Positions 13,735 through 25,531 are shown, numbered from the stretch's first letter. The stretch: DNA of 64,000 bases from Leptodontidium sp. MPI-SDFR-AT-0119 (GCA_020726505.1 JAHLEZ010000003.1:2356001-2420000), one strand, 5' to 3'. The notes: generated from the letters alone by a model not told the origin. Translations and numbers: made by a program.

Positions 13735-16700
13735 AATATACTACTGTATATTAAAATCATTAAAATAATCGCTAAACCGACTTTATACTACTAAGAACTA
13801 CAATTTAAGACACCTTAGTATTATAATAAATATAAAGAAGAGCCTATATAGCCCTAAGTAAGTCAGAGAGAATATTAGCCCCGTGTTATAAGAATACTTA
13901 TCTCTTAAAATAAAACTTAATAAGAAATTAGCGCCTTTATAAACTACTTATTGTATGTAAATATATAATAAGTTTAAAACGAGACTACTATTATTAAATT
14001 AGTGATATTTTAGGCGGCAGAAAGTAACTTCGTTTAAATAAGCTAATTGTTAGGCTTGATCTATAGGACTAGATTCTAAAACAGTAAGTTAAACTTATGG
14101 CCTAGGCTAAAAATTCGAGTCTAACGTGCTAAATACCCCGAAGAATATAGACGTAATATACTTAGGCGCTAACTCTTAGTAATTAATAAAAAGAGAGGAA
14201 ATAACGAAGTAAGTCTATTATTCTTAAGGATAAAGCTAATACTTATAGAGCTATTAACCTTAATATAACACACGGCGATTTATAAAGGACGACACTAAGA
14301 GTACTATTAATAAACTAGCCTTAAACTAGTAAGCAAATTATATAATCTATATAAGGTAAGTAAAAGTCTAGGAAATCTCTTAGCGAAGAGCTAATAATAT
14401 ACTCGGAATTAAAGCCGTGCTCTCTAAAACCTTAAGGATTGTCTATAATAGCCTTAAATCTAGGAATTTGCCGGTTAGTACTTTTATTAATAAATTTAAG
14501 TAAGTCTCAAGGAAGTTCGCGATTTATTTAAGAAGATCTCTTATTATAGGCGACAGAATATAACTAACGCTAACCTTACCTCACGTACTAAAGGTTTAAG
14601 TATACTATCGGCCGACGACCCTTAACTAGTGAACCTTTTAAGGATCAAGTATTAGTCGACTACCCTTAATTAACTCTATTTAAAGTCTCTCGCTTACTAA
14701 GTTAAGGCCCTTTTTATATATACGTTAATACCTCTTAGTCCCTTCTTATTAGAAAGTCTAAAAGAATAAAGACTTCTCTTGCTGTTTATTAATACTAATA
14801 AATAAGAGGTAATATACTTCGCACTTAAAGTATTAGTAAGAGATTATAAGTTATAAATAACTTTTAAATATAATATAATAGTTTTACGACTATAATAGAC
14901 TTATAAGTAAGAGTGCCGCTATTCTAAGCTCGTATTAATATCGCTAAAGTAATAAAGACTTTATACTTTCGACCTCTAATTAAGTTTAGTAATAAGTACT
15001 AGCAACTAATTAAGGCTAAGGGAGCGACCTTAAGTGTTCTTATAGATGTTTCGTCACTGCCTATTACATTATTCTAAGAAGTGTCGTTAGGTAAAATAGA
15101 CAAAGACAAAGTTAATAACTCACAGAGTAATTAGTTAGGAGTTAAGTCTAACTTTGACCTCGAGATTAATAATAAGTTCTTTAACTTTTATTAAAGAACT
15201 AAATTAATTAAGAGACTTTAATTATAACCGAACTATTATTCTAAGAAGATCTCTAGTTAACGGGACCTTATAGTATATTATCTTATACTTAGTTACTATT
15301 AGCCTAATAGTACTTGAGTTAATTAGACTCTTTTGTTTATCCCTAGAAAGCTTAGCTGTTTCGAAGACCCTTTATTAACTTTAATAATAAGAGGCGACTT
15401 ACCTTTATAAAGAGAAAAGGCTATTTCTATTACATTAAGAACTAAGAACTTATTATAGCCTCTTAACCTTACTTAATACATTACGACCGTTAGTTTACTT
15501 ACTCCTCCTGGCTTTCTATTATAAACCTTCGAAGTTAGCGGATCTAGCCTCCACCCTATTTAATTAATTAATTAATAAAAGACTAGCGGAATAATGTCAC
15601 TTATCTTTAATAATATGACTTACGTAAGTATAATAAGAGCGTATTTATAAAGGGACTCGAAAACTACTTAGTGACTTATTATTAAGGGAAGATTAATACG
15701 GCGCGACACATACGTTCTTAGCCTAAGGGGTAGAGTTTAATATAAGTAGTCGCACGAGGTAACTTTAAATCTTATTAGTTTACGAACTTAAAGAAGACAA
15801 ATAACATTATTTCCTTAACTTATAAAGAAAATATAAGCACTGACGCTACAAAGAGGTTAGGCAGTTTAATACTTAGCTTAAATGACATTAAGGTGAAGTC
15901 CTAAAGTTCACTTTAAGTATTTCTTAAAACACGAGTTAAGGACTAAAGATAGTAGTCACACTGCGATTAGTGTAAGAAAAGTGTTAATATAATCTATAAA
16001 TAGTTAGTCAAATACAAAAGAAGAGATAAGAGTATAACTCACGAAGTTAAGACGCGTTAAGACCTCTATAATATTAACCTTTAGTATTAAAGCTGAGAGC
16101 GCTTAGGCTGAGATACAAACTGATTTCGACGGCACCTCTAAGGTGGCTAATAATAAAGGACTCTTCTTAAAGGTCTACGAGGAGTTAATAGAGCTTAAAT
16201 AGTATTATAAAAGGTCAACTTACTATATTAAGGCGACTTGATTTTATACTAAAGTTATTATTTAGAGATTGAGGTACGAGAAAGCTAAGTAGAGATTATA
16301 TATAAGTTAACGTAAGTGTTACGGAAGAAGTTATTGTTTAGTAAGAAGGAAGTAAGTAAGTAAGGAAAGCTCTTTATTATATTACTTTTACGATTAAGTA
16401 ATAACGAAGTTAAAGGTACTAAGCTTTAATAGTACGCTGAAGTTAATAGTAAAGGCTAAGGTTGTTATCTTAAAGGTATTAAATAACGAAGAATTAGTAG
16501 TAAAGAGACCTTTAAGGATACCTAGAGTTATAGTAACTAAAGTTATTATTAAATAGAAGAAGATCTTACCTTAGTAGTGTAAGAGAAGTAATAGTGAAGT
16601 CGATCTTGACATAAGCTTAGTAAGGGAAGTTTGCTTTTTTTAGAAGTATTATAACGAGAGAAGGTATAAGAAGTATTATTTAATTAATAAAAAGAAGGAG

Positions 16701-16990
16701 GAAAGAGATCGAGACGCATATTAAGGTACTTTATAGAGAGAATAGTGTTAAGGAGAGATTATTGTACTTAAAGAGTTAAAGTTAAAAAGTTAATAGGGGA
16801 GAGTTAACTTTATAAAGGTAAGCTGGCGACGTTAAGTGAGGCAATTGTTTACTTTTAAAGGTGATAGGTCGACTATCACGGGACTTCGCATGCACTAACT
16901 GTATAGTATCCTGCTGACGATTTAAGACGCTCTAATTGGCTGTTTACTTCTTTTTAATATATATTACTCAAGGGCGAGTAAAGTCTTTGA
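13735..16990 (+). other. Gypsy-B unexplained third block between integrase and the 3' polypurine tract
   Basis: This block of 3.2 kb lies after pol and before the polypurine tract at 16,990-17,000. Gypsy elements usually have little here. The plus strand from about 16,300 to 16,840 keeps one frame whose stops are only TAA/TAG and which is rich in Lys, Arg and Val (for example VKRPLRIPRVIVTKVIIK), so an accessory ORF is likely. I recognise no envelope, chromodomain or zinc-knuckle signature. It could also be the relic of another nested element, but I found no LTR pair inside it. Confidence 0.4.
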
Positions 16991-17003
16991 AGGGGGGGAC
17001 GTA

Positions 17004-17283
17004 TATAGTAGGGACAGCCCCTGATTTCTTTTGTCACATAACTGCGCTAGTCCTTTGTATATATAAAGAGCTAACACTTAACTATAAAACGTTAAGAACG
17101 TAACACTAGATATATTTTATTTATTAGAACCTTTTCCCTCCCCTCCTTTGCCGATTCGTACTCTTTAGATATATAATATCTTTAGATTTAATTAATCTGT
17201 TATTTATAGAGCCTAGAATCTCCTCTAGTGGCTCGCTATATACTACCCTCTTATTATGTAGATTAGGGTTCGTCCCTTCTACA
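17004..17283 (+). repeat. Gypsy-B 3' LTR
   Basis: This 280-bp repeat pairs with 5,018-5,297. It is immediately preceded by the polypurine tract GAAGGGGGGGAC (16,989-17,000) and followed by CTAC, the target duplication. Confidence 0.92.
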
Positions 17284-17994
17284 CTACTTAGAAGTTATAA
17301 AGTATTTTAAGGCCTTATAGTCTGTTATAACACGGACTTAGTAGGGGGCTCTTATTAACTTAGTACGCCAGTGCCTAAAGGATCTAATAATAGTTAGTAT
17401 CTCTTTATTATGTATTACGTAATTAAGCTTAATAAGTAATATAGTTTTTAAAAAGAAAGTAATAAGGAACTAGTCGTCGTCGTATTATTAAGAAAGGACT
17501 TCGGCTATAATACTATCACTAGCATCCGTCTCTAGGAGGTAAGGTAAATCCTGTCAGTAGTGTCTTAAGAGAGGTACAGACGTAAGAGTATATTTTAAGA
17601 GGTCGAAGGCGTCTTCGCACTTTATAATAAAGTAGAAGGGAATATTATTTTTAGTTAACTAAATAAGAGGTTTCGCTATAATACTATAGTCGCAGATAAA
17701 TCTCTAATAAAAGTTACAAAAACTAAGGAAGGACTACACACTTTTAATAAAGCTAAAGTAAGTCTACTTACGAACGATAAAAACCTTCTCGGGATTAACT
17801 TCTAGGCTAGAAGTTAATATAATAAATCCTAAGTACTTAGTTTATATTACTCTAAACTTACACTTCTTTAAGTCGGCTTGTAACTTAGCGTTATTAAGGC
17901 GTTAAAGTACCTTTTTAACGTAAAGTTAATATTATAAGGGGTCCTTAAAATATATAAGAATGTCGTCTAAGTACGTTATATAAAAATTATTAAG
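17284..17994 (-). mobile_element. Gypsy-A, fragment 2 of 4: RT palm (YLDD) and RNase H
   Basis: Read on the minus strand from 17,994, the sequence gives LNNFYITYLDDILIYFKDP, the catalytic YLDD box of a Gypsy RT. A long RT connection follows (KYLGFIILTSSLEVNPEK) and then an RNase H start (ETDASDSIIA, near 17,520). Stops are TAA/TAG. The other half of the RT lies at 25,532 onward: Copia-1 split the gene in the middle of the RT and duplicated GTAAT (17,995-17,999 and 25,527-25,531). Unlike Gypsy-B, the catalytic Asp pair is still present. Confidence 0.9.
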
Positions 17995-17999
17995 GTAAT

Positions 18000-18197
18000 T
18001 GTCGTGCAAGAGCACGCCTAGAGGCTCCACAGAGGCGTATTTGACGTATTATTGAGGTATGCGCAGTACTGTAATTGATCGTTGTATTGGTCTACGTATA
18101 GTCTATTCGAGCTCCCTGAATATGGAGGTCGCGGGCGCTTTGGCCATGGTGCCTTTGATTGGGCTCGCTTAGCCGGCCTACTATAACCTGCACGACA
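18000..18197 (-). repeat. Copia-1 3' LTR
   Basis: This 198-bp LTR begins TGTCGTGCAAGAGC and ends TGCACGACA. The only difference I found from the right copy is GTATGCGC here against GTATACGC there. GTAAT precedes it at 17,995-17,999. Confidence 0.96.
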
Positions 18198-18211
18198 CAC
18201 CCCCTCGCCAA
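18198..18211 (-). other. Copia-1 polypurine tract
   Basis: On the minus strand this reads TTGGCGAGGGGGTG, ending exactly at the 3' LTR. That is the position and composition expected of the plus-strand DNA primer. Confidence 0.75.
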
Positions 18212-18372
18212 GGACAATACTAAGCTTTGGCGAAGTAAACAAGTACTTAATAAACATAATAGACAATAGGAAATCGACATATAATATATAACTGACAATA
18301 TAAAAGCGACAGACAGTAAGGAAAAATGATAAGTAGTAGCCAAAGTAAACATGCTAAACAAGTAGGCGTAAG

Positions 18373-18379
18373 TATATAA
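18373..18379 (+). promoter_or_regulatory. TATA-like box of the antisense gene
   Basis: TATATAA lies about 50 bases before the ATG at 18,431 and is followed by a C-rich stretch. This suggests the antisense gene has its own promoter inside the element rather than using the LTR. Confidence 0.4.
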
Positions 18380-18430
18380 GTAGGTGCCCCCCTATCGTAA
18401 CTTCCCTCTTCAAGCGTACTATACTTTAAA

Positions 18431-19270
18431 ATGGCTCGTGTTTCGTCCCGCCGAAAGGCCACTAAAGCCGCCCGCGCTGCCAACGCCGCCGCTGCTTGTG
18501 TAGTAAGAAGTGTAAGTTTCCCTTGTGCTCTTTGTTCTTTTGAGAATGGTTTTAATATGTTATAATAGCTTGCGGCTCGCCCCTGTACCCCCTCGCCCGC
18601 CCCCGCCCCCGCCCCCGCCCCAGCTACCCCTCGCCGTCGCGCTAAGGCAGGTGCTAATAGGGAGGTTCCTTGCCTAGCATGCGTAAAAGCTGCCTTGAAG
18701 GGTGATCTCCCTGTTAATATCTGCTAAAGCGTAGTTGGCTCGGTGCGGTGCCTACGGTGCCACAGTTAGAATCATAGTTATGCCGGTCCTGTTAGGCCTA
18801 GTGTTGCGGTCGCCTTTGCGGCCTTTGTGGAGGAGAAGCGCGGTTCTAACCGCACTCGTGTAAGTTTCACTTTGGCTCTTGTGTTTTTGAAGCTAGCTAA
18901 CTCTAAATAGTAGTTGAGACGTCTCCGGGCTTCGGTCCGAGAAGTAATTGCTGCCCCCGGTATGTTCACTTTGCCTTTGTAAAAACATACTTTAAGTGTA
19001 CTAACAGGCTCAGCCGCCGCCCTAGCTGCCGCTCTAGCTACTACACCACTTAGTATATTCACCTTGTCTTTGTAAATAGGCTTTAAACGTACTGACTTTA
19101 GCTTAGCCGCCGCCGCTACCCTAGCCCTAGCCACCCCCCGCCTAATCCTCCCACTTGTGCGTGGTGTTAGTGCTGGTGCTGTCGCTAGTGATGTGGTTAC
19201 CCGCCGCCGCCGTATTAAGGAGTTACTAGTAGAGCTGGTAGACTTGTTGGTAGTTTAGTTCACGACTTGA
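18431..19270 (+). pseudogene. Two-intron gene of unknown function carried antisense inside Copia-1
   Basis: Exons at 18,431-18,511, 18,569-18,859 and 18,911-19,270 join in phase 0 into 243 codons. Introns (57 and 51 bp) both start GTAAGTTT; the second has a CTAAC branch site and ends TAG. The frame holds only TAA/TAG stops (18,725, 18,767, 18,911, 18,980, 19,073, 19,256), each explicable by RIP of CAA, CAG or TGG, and closes at TGA 19,268-19,270. The N-terminus is basic and Ala-rich (MARVSSRRKATKAARAANAA), followed by an Ala/Pro repeat. A small Cys cluster follows with two CxxC pairs: CLAC near 18,689-18,700 and CLRC near 18,749-18,760. The C-terminal half is Ala- and Leu-rich. It matches no family I know; a small zinc-binding protein is a guess. 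The DNA is much more GC-rich than its surroundings. Confidence 0.7.
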
Positions 19271-19534
19271 TAGCGGCTTGGGAATGTGGCCCTTCAGAGT
19301 ATAGTTTGCGACCTTATAAGTAGCTTGAGAACGGGCCCTTATATACTTGTTTTTGCGTTAGTCTGGTTGTGGTTCGGGTCTGTTTGGTTTGGTTTAGGTT
19401 GGTTTGATTGTGGCTTCGGCTGGAATGGAATTCCTGCCCCTGACATCTTGAAAAGATTATACTTGAAGTGACTGTACTACCTTGAAAATTATAAAGGAAA
19501 ACAAAAGAGTGTGTTTTGTAGTAAGGTGTAAGCT

Positions 19535-22500
19535 TTAATTGAGCTCTTCTATTAACGCCCTAGTATCTTGTAAGTTAAGTAGTGCTAAGAAGGTCTTAAA
19601 CTTCTGGCGTGGGAGGTTTTTAGTGAGGCTATTAGCGTATATCTCACTTGTAGGCAAGTATATAACCTTAAAACTACCCTTTTAGTGCTCCTAGTGTAGC
19701 TATATATTCTGAATATTAACGTGTCTAAGCTTAGTTGATATACGCTAGTTCTCTCTAACTATGAGCCTAATCGTCTATTGGTTATTATAGAAGATGTTCT
19801 AGGGGCACCCTACATTAAGGTACATTTCTCTAAAGAGCCTCTATAGTACTATAACCTCCTTTATAGTTCGCTTCACCCCTAAGAGCTCGGCTTCTATAGT
19901 CGAGGTGGTGACTGTGTCCTGCCTAGATGCTTTCTATAGTATGGCACCCCCGAACAAAAGAATGATGAGCCCTTGTGAAGAACGCCTAGTTTCCAAATTA
20001 TCTGCGAAAGAGGCATTAGACGCTATTATAAGCTGCGTTTCGCGCTGTTGACAGCTATAAACGATCCCTAAGAAGCGTGTACTAAACAAGTAACGTATCG
20101 TCTAATCGATAGCTTATAGGTGCTTTTGGCTTGGGTTCGTCAAGAATTGCGACAGCTGTGAAGCTGCAAAAGCTACGTCCGGTCTAATTATGACAGCCGT
20201 GTACAGGACGGATCCGACCTTTTCTTAGTACTCCTTGATTTGTGCCTTCGTCGCTTTGCCGGTGTTTTTGACTAGGTCGTAGTACGGTAGAGGGGTACTC
20301 GGGCAGTTGCTATCTACTAAGCTGAATTTCCGGGCTACCTTTTTTATGTACGTGTCGTGGACTAACGTGACTGTTTTCGCATGTCTGTCCCGTACAATTC
20401 GCACCCCTAAAAACTACTCCACGTCACCTATTACAGTCAGCTCGTAAGCTTTATTAAGGCCATCAGTGATTTTGGCCGCTATAGCGAGGTTTGACTTGTG
20501 GTACAGCACTTGTATGTCGTCTATGTAGAAGGCCACAAACACTGTGCGCTTATTGTTTGTAAATATATAGGGCTCTTCTATAAGTGGCTCTAGGCCGAGG
20601 CTTTTGAGTGTAGCTGAGAAGTCGTTATACTATAGGGCTGGGGAGTCGCGTAGGCTATATAGGGCTCTATCGATCTCTATAACTATGCCGGGCTGCTTAA
20701 AACCGTCAGGAAGGTAATAGTAGACGGGTGTACTTCGTTTGTCTCGTTTTGTATTAATAAAAGCGTTCACGACGTCGTACTACTTAACTTCCAGGTCAAA
20801 TTAGGCTACTAGGGCCATCGTAACACGAAAAGACCTCGCCGCTAGTGTGGAGGCGTACGTGGAGAATATAGTGGCATCCTCTTATAGGTCACCCCTAGTA
20901 ACGATACGCGATTTGGTGCGTATAAGCTGTCTAGCTGAGTTAACTTTGTAAGTAAATACTTATTTCAGTGGTATAGGCGTCGTTTTAGCGTCTGCCCTAG
21001 GCACGATATGCTAGCATTTCTTAGCCTAGAGGTTCTTTATCTCCTTGCGTGCGTCTTCTCGGAAGCGTTCTCCCTACGGGTGCTAGTCTAGGTTCTACTA
21101 GTACTTTAGTGCTGTCAGAAGCTTTGCCTGATGTGGTTGTGTTGTTTTAGAGCTTGTAGTTTCTTGTGCTCTAATCGTTTCGCCACTGACTGTAGCTATA
21201 AAGACAGTATATATAGTTTTATAGTCTTTATTATCTTGTCGTGTCACGTCTTTATTCTAGAACGTCGTAGTGAAGGATGCGATTTGCGTATAGTTCTTGT
21301 CTTTTTGGTCTATAGACTCGGCGCTTAGGAGCTCCCTTGTCGTGAAGGAGTATACTCCCGGCCTAATCTTTGACCGTCTATTCAATTGTATTGTCTCTCT
21401 GGCTCGCCTTCTCCGCTGAGCTCGAGTGACAGGGTGCAGTTGACTTTGGTTAGGTGCCTGTAACACTTCGTCTAAGGTCTCTTGAGACATGGTTTCTTTC
21501 AATAGGGGTTATGTTATTGTCTCTAACGGTGTGTTTTCTAGGAGTAGTTGTTGTTCTCCCTCTAGCTCGTCGTCGTAATCCTCCTTGGACGAGGTGTTTT
21601 CGTGCTGTAGTATACTTCCTGGGCCTACACTAGTTGCTTCAGTTTGGCGCAGTAGTTGACTCTGGCTGTCTCGTGCTCTACTCTAAATTACAACTTGAGG
21701 TATTGATTTGCGCGCACCCTCAATCTGGCGTGGTGGTTTCGCACTTGGGGCACTCCTCCCAGGCTCGATATGTTCGTTTCGTTGTGTCTGGCTTCGAGTC
21801 TGTCTTGGTGTGCTTAGGCTTTTTGTTGTTACTAGAATTACTGTGTCGTCCTCGTTAAGCTCTATGTCGTCCTTTGACGTGTCAATTCGTGAATCTAACA
21901 GTACTATCTCATTCTAGTGCTCTCGTGGAACAGGTAGTCCCGCCTTAGTAGTTGCGTATAAGACTACCTCTGTAGAAACTTCGTCGACTTTTATTGGGTC
22001 AGACAGTAGCCTGTCTAATTTAGTACTGTTTTTCGCCTCCGCATACTCGTCCCCTACGTGTTCGATGGCTAACTCGGCGTCCTAAGCGGCCTCAGGCTCC
22101 GCAAGTATATTAACGACTTGTTTGAGTATCGGTAGTGGTTGGCCGACTACTGCCTACTTACTATAGAACTATGCCTTATTAAAAATAACGTTTCGAGTAC
22201 GTATTACACGCTTCAGCAGGGGTATCTAGATCTTATATATGTTAGTTACACAGTAGCTAACTAGGTAACTGACGTGCCCCCTTAAGTTGACCTTAAAGCC
22301 TCTCTTGTCACGGAGAGCTTGTCGGTCTTTGATTATCGTGTAGGCTTTAGCGCCATACGCAAAAATGTTACTCTAGTCAGGTCTCAAATCGACTAACAAC
22401 CTCTTTATTATATGTGGATCGTACTACCGAAAATACTGCCTGAACCATGCCTCCAGCACTTCGTTTGGCGATCGCATAGCTCTCTTAGCCAGTGGCGACA

Positions 22501-25276
22501 TATTGTAAAGGTGTGTAGCTATTAAAACAGCCTCCGGCCACAGTTTAGATAGTAGATTGGCGCCTGTCATCATTTTCAAGGCCTTAGTAATTAGCTCCCC
22601 ACCAGCTCTTTCTGCGCCTCCATTTGGCTCATGCGTGTAGACAAGAGTAGGCTCTAAGTCGATGCCATTGTCTAACGCCCATTGGTCGTACTAGGTCTAG
22701 TATCTTGTGTTAATTACAGACGTGTCGTTGTCGGACTTGACTTTGCATATGGCCAGACTATATTGGCGTCTAGTCTATGCCTCAAATGCTTCAAGCACTC
22801 CTATAATTGACTCGTTGGCTTTGCTCGTGAGTGTGAATGCGAAAAGCTTTCTACTATATTCGTCCTTAATTAACAATAGCCAGCATGTGCTATTGTAGCC
22901 TATAGGGTAGTTAAACAGGTCCTATGCGACTCTGAAGAAAGGTCTCAGGGACTTGTTGTCTGACTCTCTGCGCGATGGTCGTTGATTTGAGTGTGTCGTA
23001 GCACAGCTTTCGCATTGTATGTCAGTGATTCTATCGATTTGGACATTGCGGGCATACTTCACAAGAGCTTCCAGGGCTATTTTGCCGAGGTGACTAGCCC
23101 GTAAGTGCCACATCTGTGCTGTGTCGCTCCGGGGTCGTAAGAACCGGCGAGATAATTGAAAGGTATACTTTTTAAGAGGGTGTAGTCGTCTACTGATTGT
23201 CGGGTATATCATTACAGCAGGAGATCTACGAGTCTTTATAAATGCACGCAGTTATGGAGAGCGCGAGCAGTTGTTAACTGGCTTGTATTTAAATATTATA
23301 AAGTTCTACTTACGCTGTAAGTTTCTTACTATATGGCTCTCTTCAGTATTGCCTACGCATAAAGACGTGTTAGCACTATTATACTACACCCCCGACTATG
23401 CGAGGAGGCTCTCTGAGATAATGTTAACATTGAACCCCTTTATAATAGCCATATTAGACAGTGTCAGGTCCCTAGTGTACGGTCCGGTAAGTCTATATAT
23501 AGCGTTTTTAAAGATGTGTATACCTCTCTTAATGATTAGTAAGTTTGAGGTGCCCGCGTCAACTGATTCTCCTGTAGTGCGTTTAAAGCTGCCGGGGACT
23601 AGTTTATTAATGCTATTGACTAAGTGAATTACGCCGTAGTTGTCAATTAGAGTGCTGTCTAATAGAGGGTGGCGTTAGAACTCTATGGTACTGTAGATGC
23701 TAGTGTTAAGAGTGTCGTCCTAGATTATGTCGTTAAGAAGGTTTGGGTTAAGTATAGCTGCGTTAATGCTCCCTGTCCCTTCCCACGTAGCTTTGCCTTT
23801 GTCTTTGTTTCCTGTAAGTGCAGTGGTATCGGCTGTTTTGGCGTTGGTGGTAGGTTTAGAGGTGCTGGTACTGTTGGCTCCAGTAATTTTGGCTATTGTA
23901 ACGTACTTCCAACCTTCTTTGGCTATGGCGGCCTTGAGCTCCCTGAAGTCTACAGTCTCTAACTTCTTGTGGGTTGCAGTTACCTCGTCAGCGTTTAGCA
24001 CATGCTTCATGCCTTCGGTGGTCGTTCTATTAATTGTATAACGTAGTCTCTAGTACTTGAGCGGCTTAAAGAAGTGCTTGCTGTTTATACCGTATGGGCA
24101 TAAGTTACCTTGGCCGCGAGAGCGAGATCTGCTGGAGCTTGCGCCCGACGTACTATCGTCCATTCCTTTAAGGGTTGAGTATTGACTACTACCCCCTCCT
24201 TGACGCCTGGGCTTCCTGAATATGGTGTGCTCTTGGTCTATGCCAGGGAGTACCTGAATGTAGTCGTTAAGAGTAAAACCATACTCTTTTCTAAGTTGGT
24301 CGTCGCGTATAACTGTGCTGAGGATAGGATTTGCCTAATTAGGGTGCATGTGAGCTCCCACAGCACGTAACTACTTCTTTAGAGCCACAGTACCCTTGAC
24401 TTCAGGTATGTCGTACGCTTTAGTATTCTTGTAAGCCTTCAAGAAGTCCTTCATTTACTGGTTGACGTTGACTTTTCCCTTATGTGCCTCCTTTAAAACT
24501 TTGTCGTATTCCGTGACTACTGTTGTAAGGACCGACGATTCTGATGGTGTTATGTCGCGCTGAAGTGTGCTAACTAACGTTTGTAAGCTCAGGTCGCTCT
24601 TGCTGGCCAGTTCCCTAATCGCAGAGTCTAAAAGCGAATCGTCCACCGTTTTAGAGAGCTAGTTATATAGAGCTATGTACTTGTTGTTTTGGCTCGTCCA
24701 TTCAGTAAGCGTGTACTAGTACTCCCTGGCTTGTGCTGCGTAGATCTGCTGTACCTCTGCAATCGTCGGGTATAGAGGTGGACCAGCTTCTTCTGGACTT
24801 GTCCCTCCTATTGGGGCATCTGTCGATATGGCTGGGGTAGGTGTAGCCTACGCGTTGTCGGACGACTCAGGCGTTGAAGACGGTTGTGGGTTTACTGCTT
24901 TCTAAGCTACAACATTAGCGTAATACTGGCTTAACTGAGTCTTTGTAACTTCTTGCGTAGTGCTTTCAAGCGTTGGAGCCTTGGGTCGGTGGTTTGGGAT
25001 ATGGCCTGTCGCAGGAGCGCTGGGGTCTACTATATTTGGTGCACCTATGAAGCCAGCATGGAATGTCAAGCGTAAGTGCTATGTCGCCTAATCCTTCTGC
25101 GCCTTTAAATTACAGTCCGCAGGTAGCTTTGGAAGTGACATTGTCGGTTTTGGGTATGTAAATGATGATTTCGAAGAGGTTTTGGTGATTTGAGGGTTGT
25201 TGACGGGCTTTTGAATACTACTAGTACGTGTGAGAGGCAGCGGTGAGAAAGCCTTTGTATGCCTCTGTGGAGCCAC
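19535..25276 (-). pseudogene. Copia-1 gag-pol polyprotein (single frame, RIP nonsense codons)
   Basis: One 1,914-codon minus-strand frame runs from an ATG at 25,276 to TAA at 19,535-19,537 with no frameshift; it is broken only by stops, mostly TAG where Trp is expected. Residues 1-680 hold gag and protease. The integrase zinc site is HHCC (His724, His729, Cys755, Cys758), and the core follows (KSDNDTSVINTRYQTQYDQW, then THEPNGGAERAGG). The RT shows LPDGFKQPGIVIEIDRALYS and catalytic YIDD at 20,516-20,527 (residues 1,584-1,587). RNase H follows, and the C-terminus reads SLTKNLPRQKFKTFLALLN. The GDVE-stop-FLGV stretch (TAG at 20,414-20,416) shows Trp lost from a conserved Copia motif. It is a non-functional copy that should be readily readable for ancestry. 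Confidence 0.93.
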
Positions 25277-25315
25277 GTCGGCGCGTGTATGCGACTGGGA
25301 AGCTTTAATAGCTTA

Positions 25316-25328
25316 CGGGGCTCATAAC
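25316..25328 (-). other. Copia-1 primer binding site (initiator tRNA-Met, internal/half-tRNA)
   Basis: Right after the 5' LTR the minus strand reads GTTATGAGCCCCG, complementary to the anticodon-arm region of eukaryotic initiator tRNA-Met (CGGGGCTCATAAC), not to a tRNA 3' end. Drosophila copia is the classic example of such half-tRNA priming. Confidence 0.75.
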
Positions 25329-25526
25329 TGTCGTGCAAGAGCACGCCTAGAGGCTCCACAGAGGCGTATTTGACGTATTATTGAGGTATACGCAGTACTG
25401 TAATTGATCGTTGTATTGGTCTACGTATAGTCTATTCGAGCTCCCTGAATATGGAGGTCGCGGGCGCTTTGGCCATGGTGCCTTTGATTGGGCTCGCTTA
25501 GCCGGCCTACTATAACCTGCACGACA
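25329..25526 (-). repeat. Copia-1 5' LTR
   Basis: This 198-bp LTR is near-identical to 18,000-18,197. GTAAT follows at 25,527-25,531, completing the target duplication. Confidence 0.96.
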
Positions 25527-25531
25527 GTAAT

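Larger units (their letters stand above)
5018..17283 (+). mobile_element. Gypsy-B: 12.3-kb Ty3/Gypsy LTR retrotransposon, heavily RIP-mutated
   Basis: Two 280-bp direct repeats bound the element, with TGTGG at the left copy start and CTACA at the right copy end. The flanking duplication is CTAC (4 bp), or ACTAC if the terminal base is assigned differently. The plus strand carries, in order, gag-like, protease, RT, RNase H and integrase remnants, then 3.2 kb of unexplained sequence and a polypurine tract (16,990-17,000) against the 3' LTR. In-frame stops are overwhelmingly TAA/TAG, as RIP of CAA, CAG and TGG would give. At 12.3 kb it is long for a fungal Gypsy element. It inserted into Gypsy-A and was then mutated to inactivity. 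Confidence 0.93.
18000..25526 (-). mobile_element. Copia-1: young, lightly RIP-mutated Ty1/Copia retrotransposon
   Basis: The element is complete (7,527 bp): 198-bp LTRs that differ at a single base that I can see, a 5-bp target duplication GTAAT on both sides, a primer site next to the right LTR and a polypurine tract next to the left LTR. It is transcribed on the minus strand. Contents are one gag-pol frame (25,276 to 19,535) and, between pol and the 3' LTR, an oppositely oriented spliced gene (18,431-19,270). It inserted into the RT of Gypsy-A. The near-identical LTRs indicate recent insertion; the stops present are mostly TGG-to-TAG changes, so it was hit by mild RIP. Confidence 0.96.

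Noticed and set aside
18018..19134. Minus-strand frames across the left Copia LTR and the antisense gene
   Set aside because: They are the complement of a GC-rich, spliced plus-strand frame and of the LTR, with no domain or consistent splice sites.
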